A stretch of 15,793 bases of DNA from Bacilli bacterium (GCA_017550205.1 JAFZPS010000018.1:1-15793); one strand, 5' to 3'. Shown: positions 1-6,852, counted from the stretch's first letter. The notes: a model not told the origin generated them from the sequence alone. A program made the numbers and translations.

Positions 1-25
1 TGATACGAATCTTCTCTGTTGACAT
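1..25 (-). CDS. rpsJ: start of a probable ribosomal protein S10 gene (partial)
   Basis: Only the first eight codons lie in the window. Read on the minus strand they give MSTEKIRI, followed by the window edge. This resembles the conserved N-terminus of ribosomal protein S10 in Bacillota (M-x-x-x-KIRIRLKA). An excellent ribosome binding site (GGAGG, about 32-36) sits 6-7 bases before the ATG. The single Arg codon is CGT, the form typical of highly expressed genes, whereas most genes here use AGA. The strong promoter and structured leader upstream fit the first gene of the S10 ribosomal protein operon. The identification rests on eight residues plus this context and is therefore tentative. Confidence 0.5.
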
Positions 26-143
26 TTTAAATCCTCCCTTCGCCTATATCTAGTATAGACTTGCTCCGAACGAATAACCCGATAACCAATTAGCAACTCT
101 TCCTGGTGTATCGACAACCTCGCACATCTAAGCAGTCACACGT
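26..143 (-). promoter_or_regulatory. structured 5' leader of the putative rpsJ operon
   Basis: About 117 bases separate the predicted transcription start (near 142) from the ATG. The stretch is much richer in G and C than its surroundings. Visible stems are TTGCT/AGCAA (61-65 with 92-96), enclosing a 26-base stem-rich segment, and CTATA/TATAG (44-48 with 54-58, five-base loop) just ahead of the ribosome binding site. Ribosomal protein operons are commonly autoregulated through such leaders. In E. coli the S10 leader is bound by L4. Control by L4 here is inference; what I see is the length, the composition and the stems. Confidence 0.5.
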
Positions 144-148
144 ATTTA

Positions 149-205
149 ATTATATCATATTAATTAATAAATGCAACACTTTTTTTAATTTTTTTCTTTT
201 ATATC
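149..205 (-). promoter_or_regulatory. strong promoter with UP-like element, putative rpsJ operon
   Basis: On the minus strand a TTGCAT -35 box (171-176) is followed by a 16-base spacer and a perfect TATAAT -10 box (149-154). The -10 box is preceded by TGA, giving an extended TGnTATAAT motif. Immediately upstream of the -35 box (about 177-205) runs a series of A-tracts on this strand, as in UP elements contacted by the RNA polymerase alpha subunit. The combination suits a highly expressed ribosomal operon. Confidence 0.7.
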
Positions 206-209
206 AACA

Positions 210-238
210 AAAAGAGAGATTCTTGACATCTCTCTTTT
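210..238 (-). terminator. rho-independent terminator
   Basis: An 11-base perfect inverted repeat (210-220 with 228-238, AAAAGAGAGAT and its complement) has a 7-base loop and ends in a T-run on the minus strand. It begins at the stop codon of the upstream minus-strand gene and separates that gene from the putative rpsJ promoter. The symmetric A/T ends mean it could also work from the plus strand. Confidence 0.8.
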
Positions 239-1059
239 TACTCTATTTTTGAACTCACAAAGTAATATTTATCTCCTGACTCCTTATAAATTTGTTTATA
301 AGTATCATATTTATCCCATGTCAATTCATCATCTAATGATACTATTTCTACCATTTCTCCTGTTTTTTCATAAGTCTTATAATAATCATATGATAGTTTT
401 GAACTATATTTATCTAGTTTTCCATAAGCTACTTTCGTATAAATATATAATTCATCATTCTTTTTAAATGCTTTTATTGTTTTAGTAGCAATTCTTTCTT
501 TTTGTAGTCCGTTTTTTCTACCATCACACCCGCCTATTATATGTATATTATTATCTTCATCTATTGTGATTGCATATGAATCATAGCCATATTCTCCTAC
601 AGTTAAACTTGTTTCACCTTTATTATTCTTTATATCATCGATAGTTAAGGTTGTATCTTTAATATACTTATTTAATGCTTTATTTAAATCATCTATTGTG
701 ATAGTAGCAGTTATTTGTCTTGTGGAAGAAATACACCATGTGATTTGGTCATCTTCTAGACCATTGATTGCTGTAAGTACTAATCTATAATTATCAATTG
801 AATCTATTTTAAAATCATTATATTTATCAGTACCACTGATATTGTTAAAGTCATTTATAGCATTCTTTACTATTTCATTATCTAAGTCTAATTCTTCTTC
901 TTTTTCTTTATTTTCTTTTTTCTTTGATGTTTCAGATATTGTTGAAGCCATTTTTTCTAATTCTTTATCTTGCATATATATATAAGCAAATATTACTCCT
1001 ACTATAATTAATAATATTACTATTATTATTGTAGTAAGAGATGATTTTCTCCTTCTCAC
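238..1059 (-). CDS. membrane-anchored extracytoplasmic protein of unknown function
   Basis: I do not recognise the family. The protein has a basic N-terminus (RRRK), then one hydrophobic segment of about 22 residues (TTIIIVILLIIVGVIFAYIYM), a charged lysine/glutamate-rich linker, and a soluble domain of roughly 200 residues rich in Asp, Lys, Tyr and Ile. It contains isolated cysteines (in TWCISS and GGCDGRK). The topology suggests a signal anchor with the C-terminal domain outside the cell. I chose the GTG at 1059 because AGGTG lies six bases before it, the same spacing seen for clpP. An in-frame GTG at 1068 would overlap that ribosome binding site. The gene follows dinB by 38 bases with no terminator between, so the two are probably co-transcribed. 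No function can be assigned. Confidence 0.7.
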   Translation of the reverse strand: MRRRKSSLTTIIIVILLIIVGVIFAYIYMQDKELEKMASTISETSKKKENKEKEEELDLDNEIVKNAINDFNNISGTDKYNDFKIDSIDNYRLVLTAINGLEDDQITWCISSTRQITATITIDDLNKALNKYIKDTTLTIDDIKNNKGETSLTVGEYGYDSYAITIDEDNNIHIIGGCDGRKNGLQKERIATKTIKAFKKNDELYIYTKVAYGKLDKYSSKLSYDYYKTYEKTGEMVEIVSLDDELTWDKYDTYKQIYKESGDKYYFVSSKIE

Positions 1060-1097
1060 TAATATCACCTACTATAATCACATTTTAGCACATTTTT

Positions 1098-2321
1098 TTA
1101 TTCTATGAAACTCTTTTTTGATTTAGATTTACTAATTAATTCTAATGAGGCTGGTTTAATAATTGATTTACCAAACTTATTATTAATATCATCTATAGTC
1201 TTTTGAATATTATCTTCTTTTTCAGCTTCTATAGATTCATCAAATAGTGAGATTTGTTCTTCTTTAGTATTTGTTAGGTTTGCAAGTCTTGCTCCTATTA
1301 GTCTTATTTCATCTTCTTTATAATTATTATCAAATACTTCATAAATCTTTTTTAGTATTTCTTTTGTATTATTAGTTGGTTTATTTAAAGTAGCTTGGGC
1401 ACTATATGTATTAAAACTACTATTCTTAAAGATTACTGCTACTGTTTTAGTATATAATTTTTTACTTCTTAGTTCTCTTGTTATTTCTTCAGTTTGTCTA
1501 AATAGTATTTCTTTTAATCTATCTCTATCAGTTGTGTTGTATGGAAGAGTCTCAGATACACTTATACTTTGATTCTTACTAGTCTTTACTTCTACTTTGT
1601 CTTCGTCTAATCCACGAGAAGCATTGTATAAATATCTTCCTTGAGCTTTAAAGTGTCTTTCTAAGAACTTTAAGTCTTTTTTTGCTAGATCTCCTATTGT
1701 GTAGATACTTAGTTTATTTAATTCTTTCTTAGTACTTTTTCCACACATGAATAAGTCTCCTACATCAAGAGGCCATAACTTAGATACTATTTCATCTTTA
1801 TATAAAGTATGAACTTTATTAGGTTTTTCAAAGTCACTAGCCATTTTTGCACATAGTTTATTATTTCCGATACCTACATTTACTGTATAACCAAATTTTT
1901 CTTTTACTTCGTCTTTAATTTTATAAGCTAGTTTCTCTAGATCCTTATATATATAGTTCATTCCTGTCATATCTAGGAAGCATTCATCTACTGAATACTG
2001 TTCTAGTTTAGGAGAATATTGCGATAAGTAATTCATTAATTCTCTAGATTTCTCATAATAATATTTATAATATGGAGGGTATACTTCTAGATTGGGGCAT
2101 TTCTTTTTAGCCATGTATATTGGTTCAGCTGAAACTACTCCTAGTTTCTTAGCTACAGGAGATTTAGCAAGGACAATACCATGTCTACTCTTCTCATCTC
2201 CACCTATTACTGAGGGTACTTCTCTTATATCCTTTTTTTCTCCATGTTTAAGTAAATAAACTGCAGTCCATGAAAGAAATGCATTATTTACATCTATATG
2301 AAATATAAACCTTTCTTGCAT
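1098..2321 (-). CDS. dinB: DNA polymerase IV (Y-family, error-prone)
   Basis: This is a Y-family translesion DNA polymerase of 407 residues, which copies past damaged bases with low fidelity. The N-terminus FHIDVNNAFLSW matches the first catalytic motif, with metal-binding Asp10. SVDE at 110-113 supplies the catalytic Asp112-Glu113 pair. The helix-hairpin-helix thumb and little-finger regions follow. QISLF at 356-360 is a good beta-clamp-binding motif, so the enzyme should be recruited to the replication clamp. The first motif reads DVNNAF rather than the enterobacterial DMDxFF form, a variant also found in Clostridia. The ATG at 2321 has GAGGTG upstream. The promoter contains an SOS-box-like palindrome (separate entry), which fits induction by DNA damage. 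Paralogues of the same family (for example UmuC/UvrX-like) cannot be fully excluded. Confidence 0.9.
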   Translation of the reverse strand: MQERFIFHIDVNNAFLSWTAVYLLKHGEKKDIREVPSVIGGDEKSRHGIVLAKSPVAKKLGVVSAEPIYMAKKKCPNLEVYPPYYKYYYEKSRELMNYLSQYSPKLEQYSVDECFLDMTGMNYIYKDLEKLAYKIKDEVKEKFGYTVNVGIGNNKLCAKMASDFEKPNKVHTLYKDEIVSKLWPLDVGDLFMCGKSTKKELNKLSIYTIGDLAKKDLKFLERHFKAQGRYLYNASRGLDEDKVEVKTSKNQSISVSETLPYNTTDRDRLKEILFRQTEEITRELRSKKLYTKTVAVIFKNSSFNTYSAQATLNKPTNNTKEILKKIYEVFDNNYKEDEIRLIGARLANLTNTKEEQISLFDESIEAEKEDNIQKTIDDINNKFGKSIIKPASLELISKSKSKKSFIE

Positions 2322-2338
2322 GGAATCACCTCAATTAC

Positions 2339-2367
2339 ATTATAGAACATTTTTTCGAATAGTTCAA
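2339..2367 (-). promoter_or_regulatory. dinB promoter with LexA/DinR-type SOS box
   Basis: On the minus strand TTGAAC (2362-2367) and a perfect TATAAT (2339-2344) are separated by exactly 17 bases. Within the spacer and touching the -10 box, 2344-2357 reads CGAAAAAATGTTCT. It matches 12 of 14 positions of the Bacillus DinR/LexA operator CGAACRNRYGTTYC. A repressor bound there would block polymerase. The promoter is directly visible; the operator assignment is inference from the match and from the gene it controls. Confidence 0.65.
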
Positions 2368-2441
2368 TCTAAAACTATGTATACTTTCTGTTTACATATA
2401 TTTTAATCAATTTATTTCATAATGTTAATTGGAGGTATACT

Positions 2442-2693
2442 ATGAATAAATATGAGTTTAATATATATGAACAAATTTCTAGAAATATAAAGAAATATAG
2501 AAACTTAGCAGGTATTACTCAAGCAGAACTTGCTGAACGTGTTGGGGTTAGTCATGAATTCATTAGAAGAAACGAATCTAAGAAAGGTAAGAAGTCTTTC
2601 TCAGTAGATACTGTATGGAAAATATCAGTAGCTTTAAATATTGATCCTGGTAAGTTATTTGAAATAGATATGGATGAATTAATAAACCAATAA
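2442..2693 (+). CDS. small Cro/C1-type helix-turn-helix regulator
   Basis: This 83-residue protein is essentially one XRE-family DNA-binding domain. A helix-turn-helix occupies about residues 24-45 (TQAELAERVGVSHEFIRRNES), followed by the supporting helices SFSVDTVWKISVALNIDPGKLFEID. There is no partner domain, so it probably binds DNA as a dimer. GGAGG lies 6 bases before the ATG. It is transcribed divergently from dinB, with 120 bases between, and converges on the AAA ATPase gene. The target is unknown; autoregulation or control of the adjacent divergent promoter is possible. It does not look like a phage fragment, because its neighbours are chromosomal. Confidence 0.85.
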   Translation: MNKYEFNIYEQISRNIKKYRNLAGITQAELAERVGVSHEFIRRNESKKGKKSFSVDTVWKISVALNIDPGKLFEIDMDELINQ

Positions 2694-2694
2694 A

Positions 2695-2716
2695 AAAAAG
2701 GACTAAGTCCTTTTTA
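2695..2716. terminator. bidirectional terminator between convergent genes
   Basis: AAAAAGGAC (2695-2703) pairs perfectly with GTCCTTTTT (2707-2715) across a 3-base loop, with A/T runs on both sides. It lies just after the regulator's stop codon and overlaps the stop codon of the minus-strand ATPase (2714-2716), so one hairpin serves both genes. Confidence 0.85.
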
Positions 2717-3988
2717 TTTTGTATCATTTAAGCAGAATACTGCATATACTGGGATATATCTTATATCCTTTTTAGTTGCGAAATTATTCTCAGTTATTCT
2801 ATATGCACTTGTTACTGTGAATTTTTTCATAAATACAGCTAATGATTTTGCTTTAGAATTAGTCTTTGTAGTTAATTCTATAGGAATAATTTGACCATTT
2901 CTATTTTGAATTACAAAGTTAACTTCAGCTTTTCCTTCAGATTGGTAGTAATATAAACTAAATCCTGCATCTGATAATGTTTTAGCTATATGGTTTTCAT
3001 ATAATACTTCTTTTAAGTTTTCATCACTTATTAGTTTCTTTTTAGTTAGATGCATTGCAGTATAAAGTAATCCTTCATCAGCATAGAATAGTTTAAAACT
3101 ATCCTTATCTTTACAACTACTTAGAGGAGATTTAACTTCTTTTATTTTGAAACTTCTATATACTAATTGATTATTAACTAAATAATTAATAGTACTTTCA
3201 TATTCTTTAGCTCTTTTACCAGCACCCATAAGTCCATATTGGAATTTTTTATTTTCTTTTTGTAACTGTTCTGGAATAGAATCTAATACTTCTATACCTC
3301 TAGGTATATCTATTAATATAGTATTTAGGGATACTTCATTTTTATATACATTAATAATTTTTTGTTTAATAGCATCTAATTCATATTCATCTTTTTCATC
3401 TAAAGATGCTTCTACTACTTCAGGTAATCCTCCTGTAGTTAGATATTCTTCAAATAATTCTAAGGCTACTTTATGGAATGGATTAGTTTTTCTTTTTTCA
3501 AAAGATTCTTTAATTAGATTAGCTAAACTTGTTTCATCTTTAGCCCAAAGATATTCTTCAAAGTCCATTTCATACATAGCTTTAAATTGTAGTTCTTCAC
3601 CTTTAAATTCACTTAATTTATCTTTAGTAGTTATTATAGCTATAATATGATATTTACTATGTTCACTACCGAATATCTTTAATCCTTTAATTATATCTAA
3701 ATCATTAACGTTATCTATTACTATTAAAGTATCATCTTTTAGAATAGTTTCTCCTGTTAGAGTAGATAATCTTAATATTAGTTTTTCAGTAGATCTTTCT
3801 TTTTGAAATACTTCTTTTAATTCTTTATTATTTTGAGAATTAATATATACAGTATTTTTATATTCTTTTTTACCAAATGATAAAGCTGAATATGTTTTAC
3901 CTATTTGTTTTGCTCCATATATAATTAATGGTTTTCTAATTACATCTTTCTTCCATTTTTGTAAGTATAAATCTATTTTACGTTCCAT
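2714..3988 (-). CDS. AAA ATPase with degenerate DUF4143-like C-terminal domain
   Basis: This 424-residue protein belongs to the large bacterial family that joins an N-terminal AAA ATPase (AAA_14 type) to a C-terminal DUF4143 domain; its role is not known. Walker A is GAKQIGKT at residues 25-32 and Walker B is LIVIDN at 88-93. In this copy the hydrophobic strand ends in DN rather than the usual DE. The C-terminal part resembles the PD-(D/E)XK nuclease fold, with EVNF near 355 and PIEL at 369-372. Asn replaces the expected Asp and Thr follows where a Lys would be expected, so nuclease activity is unlikely. GGAGG precedes the ATG. The gene has its own promoter and stands alone, facing the small regulator. 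Confidence 0.8.
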   Translation of the reverse strand: MERKIDLYLQKWKKDVIRKPLIIYGAKQIGKTYSALSFGKKEYKNTVYINSQNNKELKEVFQKERSTEKLILRLSTLTGETILKDDTLIVIDNVNDLDIIKGLKIFGSEHSKYHIIAIITTKDKLSEFKGEELQFKAMYEMDFEEYLWAKDETSLANLIKESFEKRKTNPFHKVALELFEEYLTTGGLPEVVEASLDEKDEYELDAIKQKIINVYKNEVSLNTILIDIPRGIEVLDSIPEQLQKENKKFQYGLMGAGKRAKEYESTINYLVNNQLVYRSFKIKEVKSPLSSCKDKDSFKLFYADEGLLYTAMHLTKKKLISDENLKEVLYENHIAKTLSDAGFSLYYYQSEGKAEVNFVIQNRNGQIIPIELTTKTNSKAKSLAVFMKKFTVTSAYRITENNFATKKDIRYIPVYAVFCLNDTK

Positions 3989-4021
3989 TTATTGTATCCT
4001 CCTTACATATTTTCTAAAATA

Positions 4022-4050
4022 AGTATACTTTTTAATCAAAAAAAAGTCAA
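4022..4050 (-). promoter_or_regulatory. promoter of the AAA ATPase gene
   Basis: TTGACT (4045-4050) and TATACT (4022-4027) on the minus strand are separated by exactly 17 bases, a near-consensus housekeeping promoter about 34 bases before the start codon. Its -35 box overlaps the T-run that follows spo0A. A short AGTC/GACT stem there (4045-4048 with 4059-4062) is the only terminator-like structure for spo0A and is weak. Confidence 0.75.
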
Positions 4051-4060
4051 ATAAAAAAGA

Positions 4061-4834
4061 CTAGTTTGTTACTAAAGGTTTATTATAATCTAGTCTCATC
4101 TTATCTGCTATTGTAACAATAAATTCTGAATTAGTTGGTTTAGCTTTATCGATATCTACACTATGTCCAAAGATATCTTCCATTAGATCCCAGTTACCTC
4201 TATTCCAACTTACTTCTATTGCGTGTCTTATAGCTCTTTCAACCCTTGAAACAGTCGAATCAAACTTCTTAGCTATTTCAGGATATAATTCTTTTGTTAT
4301 ACCTCCTGCGATATCAGGTTTTTTATATACTAAAGTAATTCCTTCTCTAATATAATGGTAGCCTTTTATATGAGATGGTACTCCTAATTCATGTAGTGTT
4401 TTTGTAATTGTGATTTGTAGGTTATTATGAAACAAATCCAAAGATTCTCCTTTAGTAGATTTTCTAGTTAAAGCTTTTACTTTATTATATAAATCATCTA
4501 ATTCAAATGGTTTAATCATAAAGTAACTAGCTCCTAAAGATGCTACTTTGCTTATCATATCTTGTGTATTATATGAAGTTAATACAATTACTTTCTTATC
4601 TATCTCATTATTATATAAGTATTCAAGTACTGCGATACCATCTTTCTTAGGCATTACTAAATCTAATACCATAATATCAAACTCATTAGAGTGTTTATTT
4701 ATTACTGATATTGCCTCTTCCCCATTACTTGCTTCTAGTACTACTTCTACATCTTCTACATCTTTAAAATAACGCTTAACCATACCAACTAAACTTTCGT
4801 TATCATCGACAACGAATAATCTTGTTTTGTTCAT
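4061..4834 (-). CDS. spo0A: sporulation master regulator Spo0A
   Basis: This response regulator controls entry into sporulation and other stationary-phase programmes. The N-terminal receiver domain (about 1-120) has the acidic pocket Asp10-Asp11, phosphoacceptor Asp58 in MVLDLVMPKKDG, Thr86 in VLTSYN and Lys108 in MIKPFE. The C-terminal Spo0A-specific DNA-binding domain (about 140-257) shows the conserved stretches LGVPSHIKGYHYIREGI, TVSRVERAIRHAIEVSW and KPTNSEFI. Length (257 residues) and domain order match the family, and all key residues are present, so it should be functional. The ATG has GAGAGGAG upstream. Two exact Spo0A boxes lie upstream, suggesting autoregulation. It is transcribed separately from tpiA, whose terminator lies about 70 bases upstream. 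Confidence 0.97.
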   Translation of the reverse strand: MNKTRLFVVDDNESLVGMVKRYFKDVEDVEVVLEASNGEEAISVINKHSNEFDIMVLDLVMPKKDGIAVLEYLYNNEIDKKVIVLTSYNTQDMISKVASLGASYFMIKPFELDDLYNKVKALTRKSTKGESLDLFHNNLQITITKTLHELGVPSHIKGYHYIREGITLVYKKPDIAGGITKELYPEIAKKFDSTVSRVERAIRHAIEVSWNRGNWDLMEDIFGHSVDIDKAKPTNSEFIVTIADKMRLDYNKPLVTN

Positions 4835-4866
4835 TTTTTCTCCTCTCTATTTTACCGCGCACTATA

Positions 4867-4922
4867 ATTATATAATATGTCGAATAATAATTAAAGATAA
4901 AAAAAGGACAAGTTTTGTCGAA
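4867..4922 (-). promoter_or_regulatory. spo0A promoter region with two Spo0A boxes
   Basis: A perfect TATAAT -10 box lies at 4867-4872 on the minus strand; the -35 region is poor (TTTAAT near 4890-4895). Two exact copies of the 7-base Spo0A box TGTCGAA are present in the same orientation, at 4878-4884 and 4916-4922. The first falls between the -10 and -35 regions, where bound Spo0A would interfere with polymerase. The second lies upstream, inside the loop of the tpiA terminator. The poor -35 box suggests that an activator or alternative sigma factor takes part. Confidence 0.65.
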
Positions 4923-4929
4923 CATGTCC
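4899..4929 (-). terminator. terminator of the pgk-tpiA operon
   Basis: On the minus strand GGACATG (4929-4923) and CTTGTCC (4912-4906) form a 7-position stem with one mismatch around a 10-base loop, followed by seven Ts (4905-4899). It sits 11 bases after the tpiA stop codon. Confidence 0.75.
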
Positions 4930-4940
4930 AATATTGTATA

Positions 4941-5621
4941 CTAATTTAATTTATCTAAGAATTCTTGTAGTTTATCAGGTTTTAAACTAAGTCCTCCAAG
5001 TAAATATCCATCTATTAAACTTATAGTTTTTAATGTATCAATATTATCATTATTAGCACTTCCACCATATAATACTTTATTATTAGGTAAGATTGATTTA
5101 ATTAGAGTAAATACTTCTTCTATTTCAGAGTTTGTTGGAATAATACCTGTACCTATAGACCATATTGGTTCATAAGCAATTATTATGTTAGAACTATCTA
5201 TATCATTTAAAATAGATAATTCTTCTTTTAATACTTCTTTATATGTATTATTCTCTCTTTCTATTTTAGATTCTCCTATACAAAGAATTGGAGTAATATC
5301 ATTTTCTAGTAATTTAATTACTTTTTCTTTTATATCTTCGTTTGTTTCTTTTTGATATTCTCTTCTTTCAGAGTGTCCTACTATAGAATACTTAACTCCA
5401 TAACTTTTTAACTCTCTAGCAGATATTTCTCCAGTAAATGCTCCATTATCAGTTTTAGATACATTTTGTGATCCTAGAAGTAATCCATCTACTAAAGGTA
5501 TATTTAAGTATGTAGGACATAATATTAGTGTACTATTAGTATTAATTTTTTTTAAATTATCTAAGTAACTTATAAATTCATTTTTATCTAAATTACTTTT
5601 ATTATTCAGAGCTACTATCAT
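4941..5621 (-). CDS. tpiA: triosephosphate isomerase
   Basis: The enzyme interconverts dihydroxyacetone phosphate and glyceraldehyde 3-phosphate in glycolysis and gluconeogenesis. Catalytic residues are in place: Asn6 and Lys8 (LNNKSN, equivalent to the usual NWK), His83 in VGHSERR and Glu151 in AYEPIWSIGTG, the last leading into the flexible loop. YGGSAN and GGLSLKP provide the phosphate-binding ends. At 226 residues it is about 25 shorter than typical enzymes, and the Trp of the NWK motif is Asn. It is a divergent but apparently intact version. The ATG at 5621 has AAAGGAG upstream, and the gene overlaps the end of the glycosyltransferase gene by 20 bases, so the two are translationally coupled. 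It closes the operon that begins with pgk. Confidence 0.95.
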   Translation of the reverse strand: MIVALNNKSNLDKNEFISYLDNLKKINTNSTLILCPTYLNIPLVDGLLLGSQNVSKTDNGAFTGEISARELKSYGVKYSIVGHSERREYQKETNEDIKEKVIKLLENDITPILCIGESKIERENNTYKEVLKEELSILNDIDSSNIIIAYEPIWSIGTGIIPTNSEIEEVFTLIKSILPNNKVLYGGSANNDNIDTLKTISLIDGYLLGGLSLKPDKLQEFLDKLN

Positions 5622-6852
5622 TGAATTTCTCCTTTATACTTTTAGCTATTTTAGATACAAGTCCAAATCTATTTTCTTTCTTTTTAGAATTTATAGCTCT
5701 TCTATAGACAGTTAATACTCTATCTGCATAGAATTTAGAACTATATGTTTCTGATTGTATCCTAGCTTGTCTATTTAATCTTTCTAATTCTTTCTTATTT
5801 TTATATAATCTTTCTATTTGATTTATATATTCTTCTTCAGTTTCAAAGAATACTCCATTTAAATCTTCTGTAACCATACTTTCAAATGCTTCATCTTTCA
5901 TACATACTGGAGTTATATTAGAAGCCATAGCTTCTATTACTGTTAAGCCTTGAGTTTCTGTTTTAGAAGCAGTTACAAATAGATTAGCCACATGATAGTA
6001 ATATGGAATATCACTCCATTTAGCTTTACCTGTGAATATTATGTTTTTAGATAAACCTAATTTTTTAGATAATTCTTCATATTTTTCTTTATCAGGTCCA
6101 TCTCCCACTATAATTAATTTCATATTCTTATGTTTCTTAATTAATTCTTTTTGACAGTTTAATAAGAATTCAACATTCTTTTCTTCTGCAAGACGTCCTA
6201 CAAATAATAAGACAAAGTCTTTTTTATCTAGTTTTAAATTCTTTCTTAGATCATCTATATCTTTTGGATTTTGATTTTCTTTAAAGAATCTTTCTACTTC
6301 TATACCTGTAGGTATAATATTAATATTTTTATCAAATTTATATTTTTCTTTAAATAATTTATAGATCTTATTAGTTGGTACTATAAGTTCAGTAGCTGTA
6401 GTATCACAATAGAACTTAGTTAAGTATTCTATTAATTTTTTACTTGGTTTATCAAAATATCCTTTAGTTATATAGTAGATATAATCTTCATACATAGTGT
6501 GATATGTATGAACTAATGGGATATTATATTGTTTAGCAAGAATTCTTGCGAATGTTCCTATAGCAAATTCTGTTTGAGAGTGGATTACATCTAGTTTCCA
6601 ACTCTTTATTTTATTTATAGCTCTTACTGGGTAAATACTAGTAAATCTAGAATCATATATACCTGTTGGAATACCAGGTACTCTTAGAACTCTTTCTTTT
6701 TCATCATATTCATATTTAAAACTTTCAAGATTAGCTGTTACTACATATACTTCATGTCCTTGTGCTTCTAAAGCTTTTTTAAGCATTACTTCACTAGTTA
6801 CTAATCCACTAATATATGGAGTATATGCTTCTGAAAATATACCTATTCTCAT
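5602..6852 (-). CDS. GT4-family glycosyltransferase, probably glycolipid-forming
   Basis: This 416-residue GT-B-fold retaining glycosyltransferase has an N-terminal acceptor domain opening with MRIGIFSEAYTPYISGLVTS. The C-terminal nucleotide-sugar domain has VGRLAEEKN (218-226), GDGPDKEKY (250-258) and the E-x7-E motif, Glu299 and Glu307 in ETQGLTVIEAM. The N-terminal opening, VHTYHTMYEDYIYYI and PTGIEVERFF resemble diacylglycerol alpha-glucosyltransferases of Gram-positive bacteria and Acholeplasma, which make membrane glycolipids and lipoteichoic acid anchors. No signal peptide is seen; these enzymes are usually peripheral on the inner leaflet. Its start overlaps the flippase-like gene by four bases (ATGA), which supports a shared pathway. 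The sugar and acceptor are inference; a PimB-like mannosyltransferase is an alternative. Confidence 0.85.
   Translation of the reverse strand: MRIGIFSEAYTPYISGLVTSEVMLKKALEAQGHEVYVVTANLESFKYEYDEKERVLRVPGIPTGIYDSRFTSIYPVRAINKIKSWKLDVIHSQTEFAIGTFARILAKQYNIPLVHTYHTMYEDYIYYITKGYFDKPSKKLIEYLTKFYCDTTATELIVPTNKIYKLFKEKYKFDKNINIIPTGIEVERFFKENQNPKDIDDLRKNLKLDKKDFVLLFVGRLAEEKNVEFLLNCQKELIKKHKNMKLIIVGDGPDKEKYEELSKKLGLSKNIIFTGKAKWSDIPYYYHVANLFVTASKTETQGLTVIEAMASNITPVCMKDEAFESMVTEDLNGVFFETEEEYINQIERLYKNKKELERLNRQARIQSETYSSKFYADRVLTVYRRAINSKKKENRFGLVSKIAKSIKEKFNDSSSE

Noticed and set aside
249..467. Plus-strand open frame opposite the membrane-anchored protein gene, and similar 60-90 codon frames opposite spo0A, pgk, gap, the kinase and lgt
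   Set aside because: They are reverse-strand shadows of well-supported genes, without ribosome binding sites or recognisable domains.
2442..3988. XRE regulator plus AAA ATPase as a classical toxin-antitoxin or restriction operon
   Set aside because: The genes converge on a shared terminator rather than forming an operon, and neither has toxin or methylase features.
4249..4258. Further Spo0A boxes (for example AGTCGAA inside spo0A, ATCGACA near 110 and 4805)
   Set aside because: Each has one mismatch and lies within coding sequence or the ribosomal leader, so they are probably chance.
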